Source of the DNA: Serinus canaria
Taxonomy: Eukaryota > Chordata > Aves > Passeriformes > Fringillidae
Length of the DNA: 64,000 bases
Assembly: GCF_022539315.1 (NCBI RefSeq)
Contig: NC_066316.1
Location: 23,611,245 to 23,675,244 of the forward strand
Direction: 5' to 3'
Shown here piece by piece: positions 1 through 8,184 of the stretch (its first letter is position 1; each line of letters begins with the position of its first letter). Under the pieces are notes generated by a model. The model was given only the letters and a program-made list of their open reading frames with translations. It was not told where the DNA came from and searched no databases. The position numbers and the translations under genes were made by a program.

Positions 1-2124
1 GTCACTGCCGTATTTTCTTTTTTTTAAATTATTCTTATTAATACCTGTGTGTATGAGGTGTCTGACAGAGTTATTATCCACTTTGGTGATGAAAAACTCC
101 TGCTGAGGTCCGGGGGAACAGAGTTGCAAGGAGCAGCGCGATGTCTGTCTCATAAAGCGCTCATTCTTCGGGGCGACCATCTGTGTGTGAAAAAGGACTG
201 CTCTTACGCAGCAGTAGTTTTGTTGAGTTTGGCCTTGATTTCTTTTTTCCAGATTCTGCCTAGCAAAAAGGGAGGGAGAGAAGGGAAAAAGCAAATTTCA
301 TTGGGGAATGGAGGAGGTGGGGGTGGAGGGAAGGAGAGCTGAAAGCTTAAAAAATGAGTGACTGGTGGAAGAGTACAGTAAAGTCAGTGAATAATTTTAC
401 TGTCCTGGTCTAGCAGCTTGGGAATGTGCCATGTTAAACAATAACATCTTCCAAGTGAGAAAGGCAGAGGGGGAGGGAAAAGTTGGGGTGAAGTGAGAGG
501 AGGGGACTGGAGGTAAGAGAGGGATTGGATCCTTGAATACAGCCACTGCCAGTCCTTGGATCAGCTACTTTTTAATTTTTATTGGGGTTTTTTTCATTAA
601 ATATTTGACACCGAGTCAATGCCCAGGATATAAAAATCTGTACTACTCTGTTACCCTTGCTTGACAAATAAAATTACAGATAGGCTGCTGGCTTCAGGTT
701 TTGTCCAATAAATTAAATCATTATTGCTTCTTTGGGACCTTTTGGACCTCACTTCCCTAAAATCATTGTATAGCACTGAAGTCAATCCAGAGGCAAAGAT
801 GTAGGGCTGACATGCAGCTTGGCCTGGGTCTCTTTTAATTTCTGTCTGTTCACTACTGAAAATGCTATCCAGAGGTTTTGAAGGCTTCACAGATTTATCC
901 ATGTTTTCCAAATGCCTGGTGAAGTTATCCATTGTGACACCTGCTGCCAGTTTGCTCTTAGCCAGGTGCACCTCTGGGATTTCAGCACATAGATTACTTG
1001 GTCAGGGTGATGATCTGCTAGGAAAAAATAATGTAGCTGGGTGCTTTGGGAAGCCTTGATAAACCCTACAGACAAATTCCTGCTCTGCTTCAGGCTGTTT
1101 TCTCTGCCTGCTTAGCACCAGTGCTGTGCTGCAGGAGTGCTGGATTCAGGTTTGCCATGGAGGAGAGAGGGGGCTTTCAGGGCATGATGACCCAGAACAA
1201 AGGGGCTGCTGGAGAGAACCTCTTATCCTGACAGAGATGGTACGTGAGGCCTGGGCAGTGGCCACCCTCAGCCTGGGATTGAATGCAATTTTTGTGGTGT
1301 CTTGCCGACATCTGGTTGGGAGGAAACTGATGCTGTGACTGAGTGGGGCCCTTAGCTCTTAGTTTAATTAAGAGTTGAGCTCCAGCAGGTCTGATGCACC
1401 ATCTGGTGAGAAGATGTCCCGTGTGTGCCTGGCTATTCCTGTGAGGTGTGCCCCTCCTCCTCCCCAGCCCCAGCACACCGGGACAGCCACTCCCACCTGC
1501 TGCCCCAGCCGCAGGGGATGTCACGCTCAAACCTGCTGCCTTTCATCAGTGGCTGCACAGACCCCGTGGGACACAGTGCTCTGGAGTGGGGCAGCAAACA
1601 GCAGATTCGGCTGCCTGATTGACTGCAGGGTCTGAAATTTTAGCAGCCCCAAAATTTGTTGTCCCCAAGGTGCAGGAGGAGAGACGGGACCAAAAACCCG
1701 AGAGCATTTTTGGGATGTTGGATAATTTCAGGCATTTGATCTGGTAGGAGGCAAGCCTGGGATCAACACTGAACTTGTCTGAAAAAAACCCTTCCAAAAC
1801 CAAACCCAAAAATAAACAACCAAGAAAAACAAAATATGTATGGGAAGCTGAGCTTCCTGTAACAAGTCCCTTTTTTAAAGAGCTAATTTCTCATAGCATT
1901 GATGGGCACCCAGCAAGAGGTGAGAAGGAGAAAAGTGTTGATCTTCTAACTCATAACTTATGTCAGTTAAAAGGTATTTCATGCTTTCATGGGGGTGGAT
2001 GTGGAAAACCTTCAGTAAATGGGTGAAAACAGTGTAGAAAACACTTCCCCAATTATCTAGAACATCACAATGATGCAAGAGAAGGAATGGAAACCACAGG
2101 AGTGAAAGGTTAGTGACAAAAATC
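1..2124. other. Unique non-coding sequence
   Basis: No gene is recognised here. Open frames on both strands are short, overlap each other and show no familiar motif. Bases 100-200 carry more CpG than their surroundings. A G/A-rich patch lies at about 270-340 and an A/C-rich low-complexity tract at about 1787-1836. The low CpG content and frequent stops elsewhere fit ordinary intergenic or intronic vertebrate DNA. Confidence 0.6.
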
Positions 2125-3065
2125 TGTTCCATGTTATTAAAATTATTCCTGATCTAAAAATGGGGGCAAGCAGTAAAAGGACAAGATTTGCTAATGACAC
2201 AAAACTATTCAGGAAAACCTAAACTTTAATCAGCCCTGGAGAACTGTAGGTACTAATAGGATGCTGAATGACTGAATCCCTTTTCTCAGCTTATTTTCTA
2301 ATCTTAATAAATGAAGAGTGGGGAAACAAGCATAAACTACACATATGCCATGACTAGCAGGAAATAGCTGCTCCCACCTGGGGGGGAAAACACCTCATGT
2401 GTCATTAGGGCTGTCTCTGAGAGAGACACCTCAAAATGATGGCAGAGTCATCTAGAATGCTAGGATTTGGGAGAAGGGGAATGGAAATCAAAGTATAGAA
2501 CAAGAGCATCCTGCCACAGACCATTCACTCCTAATCTTCTATGTGAAACTTTGAGAACATTTAGTTTCAAAATCCTAAGGATTCTCAGATAAAAGCCCCA
2601 AAGATATGGATCACAAGGATATGGAGTGACTTCTACATGACAAAGGGCTTGATGGATTTTCTAGGCTGTAAAAGAGTGACTGTGGGGGAAAGATGATAGT
2701 TATTTTTAAAAGCCATAAGAGTGAATGAAGGATAGAGAAATTAAATAAGGAAATATTTCTACATTCATTGCTTCTTGCTAAACAAGAACTATGAACAAGC
2801 AGAAATAACTGCAATGAAGTTGTGGACCTCACTGGCACATTTTGTCCTGGATGAAAGCATCAGCAGGTTCAGAGAGGGATCAGGCAAACTACAGGGGAAT
2901 GGCTTTGTGAGTTCCTACCAAACATGATGGTGCAGGTGCCAACTCTCAGTTCAGAGTCTAAGCTGGTACCTTTCTGGGAGCTGGATGGATGCAGCAGGGA
3001 AAGAATTACTCTGTACATATCCCTTTTTCTTATAGTTATTTTTAGACTGAACTCTGTAGGCCTTT
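2125..3065 (+). mobile_element. Ancient CR1 LINE fragment (RT C-terminal part and 3' region)
   Basis: A decayed non-LTR retrotransposon in sense orientation. Bases 2187-2198 still read Phe-Ala-Asn-Asp followed by Thr-Lys-Leu, the degraded form of the CR1 reverse transcriptase catalytic motif FADD-TKL, with the first Asp changed to Asn. Downstream, recognisable CR1 segments follow in the right order: the region around 2310-2380, an 'agaatgctagga' block near 2454, a 'gatgatagttatttttaaaagcc' type block near 2690, and the 'gttgtggacctcactggcac' equivalent of the usual CR1 phrase near 2819. Many stops and indels show that it is dead. The match is from memory of CR1 consensus sequences, so the ends are approximate, and the 3' part after about 2900 is less certain. 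Confidence 0.6.
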
Positions 3066-4908
3066 TTGATTGGCTCAGATGGTAGTGCCAAATTATGAGA
3101 TATGTTTTTTTCACTAGGTAGGATAAAAAATTGCTTCTTGTTGGCCTGGTACAAGTGATACAACACATCACTGAGTGAATGGGGAGGGTGTTGGGTGAGG
3201 GGGAAGGCTGTGCACAGCCTGCCAGGGGAACCAGGCATGTGGCAAGGGTGCCCACGTTCCTGTCTGGCTGGGCAAGAGGAGAGGATGATGGAAAGTGCTG
3301 CCAAGTAATGTGCTCTTTGTTCGATACAGATCATCTGTCTTGAGTGATTCAAACCACATCTTTGCACAGAGAAAACGACTGGCCACAGCTAATTTGGGGG
3401 ATGGAAGTCTGCTCTGGGAAAGTGAACAGCAGCTGATCAGAGGGTCGTGTTCTTGCTGATAGTGGGGCTGCTGATGTTTTTCCCATATCAGTGTCAAAGA
3501 GGAAAACCAGCAGCTCATGTGCCAATGGCAGGGATATCTGTTACCAATGTCAGTACTTTGTAAACTGCTCCACTATACTCCTTGTCTCTTCTTACTATCA
3601 CTTCTTTAGTGATATCTTAGACCTCGTAGCCTCTGCTTTAATAAACATTTTAGCTTTTTCAGAGAAAGTCTCTGAAAAACCTAAATGTTCTATGTAGACG
3701 TAGCATAAATGTGTAGAAGAACAGAACTTCCCTTTACCACTTGCTCTGGGTTCCAGTCACAAAAATCTGATGGTAAAAATGAGCAGAATAGACTGTGAGA
3801 AGTCAGGTAAAAAAGTAAATATGCTCTGATTTAGCCATAAAAGCTGATATTTAAAAAATCATCAAAACACTTAATAGATCTATGTGAATAGACAATGACT
3901 TTCAAAGTGTACCATGAGTTTTGCTGAGATTCTGCAATATTTGGTTCACATTGTGGTTTTGTTTTTTTCTTTTTCCATTTCTGATTTTTGTCCAAAACTG
4001 GAAATGCAGGAAATCCCTCAAGAAAGGCAGTTCTGGAGATTTCCAGCTTATTTCAGGGCTCTAGAGATTCAAATGGTTTGGGTAAACCTGTGAACTTTTG
4101 GATGTTTATCTGAACTGAACCTGAACTCTAAATCTTCTAGGGTTCACCCAGCAAAGTCAGAGGGAGGAAGGCCTATAATGATAATTTTAAATGATTATTT
4201 TCTCGTTCAGCCATGGATATGACCCTTCTCAGCCTCCTGAGGATTGCTTTGTGCTGTATGGAACAATGAGAAAGCTAAATAGTGTATATCACATATGGAC
4301 AATTAAACATTGTATGCACCATTAGGGTTTCAGCTGCTATACACCCCAGGTGCTGGTTGCTATCTTTGTAGGAGGATTTAGCTAGAAAACAGATGACTGT
4401 TTCCCGCCTGGCATTGTCTTTAGTGATATCTTTCATGCCACGTGAAGATAACTTAGGGGAAATGCACTAGAAACAAAATTACAGAACTACAGTAGGCAAA
4501 GCCATAAAAAGAAAAAAAAAATTAAAAAAACACATAGGTGAATGTAGTGTTCATTCTGTCTTTTAAGAAGTGTCTATATTTACATTTTCTTTGTCTGACT
4601 GTATAATCACAGTATCTGAGTTCTGGATGTTTATCTATGGAGACCTCTGGGAAACAGAGGAGCACTTTATAACAATCTCTATTCTACAGAAAAGAATTTT
4701 CTGTAATACCAAAGATAACACCATACCTTTCCTGATGTCAAAGGCAAGGCACCAGCTTATTTTTCTTTCTGCAAGATTTTTCTAGTAGAAGTTAATGTAA
4801 GAAACCTACAGCAGAGTGAGGAATGGACCCTCCATTTTGTCAAACCATCCACACATATCCCATCATCCCCAACAATTACCGCTGGGTGGAGTTTGTACAC
4901 TTGTGTTC
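3066..4908. other. Unique AT-rich non-coding sequence
   Basis: I see no gene, RNA or recognisable mobile element in this stretch. It holds short A-rich runs near 4508-4532 and short chance open frames. It ends at the target site of the endogenous retrovirus. Confidence 0.55.
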
Positions 4909-4914
4909 CATGTC
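4909..4914. repeat. Target-site duplication, left copy
   Basis: CATGTC directly abuts the TGT start of the 5' LTR. It matches CGTGTC after the 3' LTR except for one CpG-to-CpA change, the expected decay of a methylated CpG. Six bases is the usual duplication size for alpha- and betaretroviral integrases. Confidence 0.75.
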
Positions 4915-4923
4915 TGTAGAGGG

Positions 4924-5197
4924 TGATCTTGTCCCCCAATGAGTTACAGCTGGACTAATTAGGTGATTAGGTGATCTTGTCCCCCAATGAGTTACAGCTG
5001 GACTAATTAGGTGATTAGGTGATCTTGTCCCCCAATGAGTTACAGCTGGACTAATTAGGTGATTGGGTGATCTTGTCCCCCAATGAGTTACAGCTGGACT
5101 AATTAGGTGATTGGGTGATCTTGTCCCCCAATGAGTTACAGCTGGACTAATTAGGTGATTGGGTGATCTTGTCCCCCAATGAGTTACAGCTGGACCA
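4924..5197 (+). repeat. 48-bp tandem array in the 5' LTR U3
   Basis: Five full 48-bp units start at 4924, 4972, 5020, 5068 and 5116, and a sixth, partial unit starts at 5164 and runs into the single-copy LTR sequence. Units are almost identical: the first two have 'gattagg' at the joint and the next three 'gattggg'. Every unit carries a CCAAT pentamer and a CAGCTG E-box, so the array repeats possible enhancer sites. The 3' LTR has a single unit. Confidence 0.95.
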
Positions 5198-5263
5198 GTT
5201 GCTGAAGACTGGAGGCAGGCCTGATCTTGACAGGCCACACCTGTAATCAATTAGAACTAGTGC

Positions 5264-5270
5264 TATATAA
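5264..5270 (+). promoter_or_regulatory. LTR TATA box
   Basis: TATATAA lies about 170 bp before the LTR end, where the U3 promoter is expected. The equivalent in the 3' LTR at 6502-6508 is TGTATAA, so the left copy is the better TATA box. Confidence 0.65.
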
Positions 5271-5435
5271 GAGTAAGGAAAGAGGAGTGAGAGGAGTCAG
5301 ACTACTGTGAGGACCTGGAGGAGTCAGTGTGTAGAGGAGCTGCCTGCAAGGAATATTAAGAAGGTATGAAGCTCTGATAATATGAAATCCTTGTGCTATG
5401 ATGATGATAGAACCTGTGCTAGCTGAGACAACAAA

Positions 5436-5453
5436 TGGTGACCCCGATGTGAT
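5436..5453 (+). other. Retroviral primer-binding site, tRNA-Trp type
   Basis: The 18 bases TGGTGACCCCGATGTGAT match the complement of the tRNA-Trp 3' end at 17 positions. The one difference is a T where the expected sequence has the C of a CpG. The site lies two bases after the 5' LTR. Avian sarcoma/leukosis viruses use the same primer. Confidence 0.88.
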
Positions 5454-5619
5454 TTGGGACTAAACTATATGACTTTGTGGTTGTAAAGGGACTGTAAAAA
5501 GAGAGTGAAAAGAAATTTTTGAAGGGTACCCTATAAAAAGTGAGTGAAGGCAACAGGGACGCTGTGGGAGTCTGGACCTAATTCAGATGTCTGATTTGAG
5601 GTGAGCAATTGAGAAAATA

Positions 5620-5998
5620 ATGGGGAATAATTTGTCAAACGAGGAAAATACTGTTTTGTCCACGTGGAAAACTTTACTGAAAAGAAAAAATGTTCAAACT
5701 TCTGATTGTGATCTTGGTAGTTTACTGATATGGTGCAAATCACAGGACTTTGAAGCCGATGCTGACACTGCCTTCAGTGTCCATACGTGGAAAAGGGTTG
5801 GAAAGAGACTATGGGAAGTGATATCTAAGGGGGAATAAGAATGCTGTCGATTTGGCTACTACCTGGAGACTGTTGTATGAGGCACTGAAAGAATGGAAAG
5901 TAGAACAAGAGAGAGGGGATGAATTGGAGGAGCAGGAAATAGAGCAAGAAACGGGATTTGACCAAATACCCCATGGATTCAGGGGAAACTGGATTTGA
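5620..5998 (+). pseudogene. gag: Broken gag start (matrix domain remnant)
   Basis: Translation from ATG 5620 gives MGNNLS, which has the Gly2 and Ser6 of an N-myristoylation signal, followed by a hydrophobic and basic helical stretch with TWKTLLKR and later WKRVGKRLWEV. This layout resembles the N-terminal matrix (p10-like) domain of beta- and alpharetroviral Gag proteins, which targets assembling particles to the plasma membrane. The frame stops at 5836-5838. Just before the stop is a run of five G (5829-5833), and a Gag-like acidic, helical reading continues one base out of phase (LATTWRLLYEAL and on) until a TGA at 5996. A one-base gain in the G run is the simplest explanation. Capsid and nucleocapsid are absent. 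The family assignment is by motif shape only. Confidence 0.7.
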
Positions 5999-6100
5999 CC
6001 AAATACCCCATGGATTCAGGGGAAACTGGATTTGACCAAATACCCCGTGAATTCAGGAAACTGGATTTGACCAAATAACCCCATGGATTTGGGGGAAACA
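5954..6100 (+). repeat. 37-bp tandem array inside the provirus
   Basis: Four units start at 5954, 5991, 6028 and 6063, each opening with GGATTTGACCAAATA. The first two are 37 bp, the third 35 bp, and the fourth is more diverged. The array begins at the tail of the shifted gag reading and puts a stop codon in it. Confidence 0.9.
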
Positions 6101-6369
6101 GGACTTGAACACTAAACTATTTAATATAATAATTACAGCAATTGGTGTTTGCTAAACATGAGGGTAAAAGACCTTGAAGATAAGTGCTTTTGTGAATTGG
6201 GAAAAGCTGTAGAACTGAACTAATATTTAGAAATATATATATATATCTGTGCTGTAACATGCCGTTTTAAACATTTGTATAACTCTTAATTCTAAATGAA
6301 ATATACAAATATATAATAATGTTAATTTATTTGAATATGTACTTCTGGAAATGCTGCAACTCTGTGGTT

Positions 6370-6387
6370 AAAAGAAAAAGGGGGAAT
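6370..6387 (+). other. Polypurine tract
   Basis: A run of A and G ending in GGGGGAAT directly precedes the TGT of the 3' LTR. This is where retroviral plus-strand DNA synthesis is primed. Confidence 0.8.
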
Positions 6388-6671
6388 TGTAGAGGGTGAT
6401 CTTGTCCCCCAATGAGTTACAGCTGGACCAGTTGCTGAAGACTGGAGGCAGGCCTGATCTTGACAGGCCACACCTGTAATCAATTAGTAATCAACTAGTG
6501 CTGTATAAGAGTAAGGAAAGAGGAGGGAGAGGAGTCAGACAACTGTGAGGACCTGGAGAAGTCAGTGTGTAGAGGAGCTGCCTGTGAGGAACATTAAGAA
6601 GGTATGAAGCTCTGATAATATGAAATCCTTGTGCTATGATGGTGATAGAACCTGTGCTAGCTGAGACAACA
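6388..6671 (+). repeat. 3' LTR (284 bp, single U3 unit)
   Basis: It starts TGTAGAGGGTGATC and ends CTGAGACAACA, like the 5' LTR. It holds one copy of the 48-bp U3 unit and a 5-bp insertion relative to the 5' LTR near 6487. About eight substitutions separate the two LTRs in the shared part. Confidence 0.9.
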
Positions 6672-6677
6672 CGTGTC
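6672..6677. repeat. Target-site duplication, right copy
   Basis: CGTGTC follows the 3' LTR directly and pairs with CATGTC at 4909-4914 with one difference. Confidence 0.75.
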
Positions 6678-7994
6678 CAGTCCAAAAAGACACAGCAGTG
6701 CTGCCCTGCTCTAGCTCTCGTGTCTTCTGTCCTTGTGAGACTGTGTCAGGAATAACTGTGCTCTTGCACACTGACACACAGCTGTGCTGAAAACAGAGTG
6801 TGTACAGTATTACAGTGTCCTTCCTCTGCAAGAGGATGAATTGCTAGACAAGTGCATAACTCAATTCCATCTGGGGAGCTGGCAGACAGGTGCTCTGGTC
6901 GGAAGTCTGGAGAGGCAGTGTGCTTTATGCTAAAGCTTGCTTCCCAAATGCCTTCCCAAGCCAAGCTTCTAATGTTTGTGAAATCACTGTGACATCCACA
7001 TCAACAATCATTTATGGCTCTGGAGCTGCCTGTCACTGCAGGGGAAATTCAGAAGAGCTCATTTTATTTTTCAAGGGAATTTGGAAACCATCAGTGCTGT
7101 GTTTGAGCTCCTGGGTTTTCCACAGGACTTGGCGTTCAGCAGGGCTATGCTGCTCTCATCAGCTTCTCTCCATGGAGCAGCCACATGCTGAGACATTTTC
7201 CAAACTTCAAGGATTGCCGTTAGGTCCTTCAGGCACAGGAAGTATCTCTTGCTAAGTTCAGCCTAGACTTGTTCACAGATTTTGACAGGACTCTCAAACA
7301 AATTGCAGTAACTTTATACTTTTGAACAGAAGCTATGTGGGATTCAGTGATTTTATGGGATTTCCAGATTTTTGAAATTTCCCTATCTTTCTGTTTTTTT
7401 CTGAGTATGCAGGCATGAGTTTCATAGATATAAAGTTCTGAAAGCTGTTCTTAAGGACTGATTTTCACCAGTCCTTGTGAATGGAGTCTTCCAGCCTGGC
7501 TTACCTTGGTTCACATTGTACTCAGTCATTCTAAATTATTGCCTTCTGGAGAGGATGCTTGGAAAAAAAAAAAATCACTGTCTAAACCTCATTCAGCTTC
7601 TAGGAACATCCTATTGGAAAAATCTGGGTTTTTCCTCCTATTGAAGCCAATGCAGTGGAACACTGAGTGAGAGAGATGCATTAATGAACAAATCCTCTGT
7701 AGGGAATGGCTTAAAAATGTCCATGGCAGCAGGATGCAGGAATACCTCCTAGATGTATTTAACCCCAAATGTGCAACTGTGTTTATACAGCAGATCAAAG
7801 AAAATGAGCTTCTACCCACGAGGTCTGAGGAGATCTGAACCAGGGGAATTATACTTACTCGAAGGGTATAGCACAGTGAACATTTTATGATCAAAGAAAG
7901 CTTTGGAGCTATTCCCATAGATTGAATTCTTAGTCTTAGCTCAAGCTGTAGGTATAGAATTGATTCAAATATTCACTGTCTGAGCCTTTATAGT
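6678..7994. other. Unique non-coding sequence
   Basis: No gene, RNA or mobile element recognised. There is a 12-A run near 7562-7573 and only short chance open frames. Confidence 0.55.
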
Positions 7995-8184
7995 TTTTCT
8001 AAATATGTATTGTTCCTCTGCTTCTGTCTTAATATTTATATTTATTTTGCCATTCAAAAATATTTATGACTTTCTTTTGAAAGTCATAAATATGACTTTT
8101 CTAAATATGTATTGTTCCTCTGCTTCTGTCTTAATATTGATATTTATTTTGCCATTCAAAAATATTTATGACTTTCTTTTGAAA
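7995..8184. repeat. 88-bp duplication with 14-bp inverted filler
   Basis: Copy one (7995-8082) and copy two (8097-8184) are nearly identical, with one clear substitution (TTATATTT versus TGATATTT). Between them lie 14 bases (8083-8096) that continue a reverse-complement copy of the end of copy one, making a hairpin with 15-bp arms at 8060-8074 and 8079-8093 and a TTTT loop. The unit is AT-rich, and its open reading is a by-product of the duplication. Confidence 0.93.

Larger units (their letters stand above)
4915..5433 (+). repeat. 5' LTR (519 bp, expanded U3)
   Basis: The left LTR starts TGTAGAGGGTGATC and ends CTGAGACAACA, two bases before the primer-binding site. It is 235 bp longer than the right LTR. 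That difference is five extra 48-bp units in U3 less a 5-bp deletion near 5255. A TATA box lies at 5264-5270. No canonical AATAAA is seen in the R/U5 part, so the polyadenylation signal is either a variant or undetected. Confidence 0.88.
4915..6671 (+). mobile_element. Endogenous retrovirus, internally deleted, two LTRs
   Basis: A complete but non-coding proviral structure of about 1.76 kb. In order it has a 5' LTR (4915-5433), a primer-binding site complementary to tRNA-Trp, a leader, a broken gag matrix start, a 37-bp tandem array, AT-rich sequence, a polypurine tract and a 3' LTR (6388-6671). Both LTRs begin TGTAGAGGG and end GACAACA. The internal part is only 954 bp, and no protease, polymerase or envelope sequence is visible, so movement would have required proteins from an autonomous relative. 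The tRNA-Trp primer and 6-bp duplication fit alpharetrovirus-like or ERVK-like avian elements. Outside the array the LTRs differ by about 8 substitutions and one 5-bp indel over about 270 bp, roughly 3 percent, implying an insertion a few million years old under usual bird rates (inference). Confidence 0.88.

Noticed and set aside
4876..5250. 124-codon minus-strand frame with six repeats of a 16-residue unit
   Set aside because: Each unit is the antisense translation of the 48-bp LTR array, and the repeat length is a multiple of three by chance.
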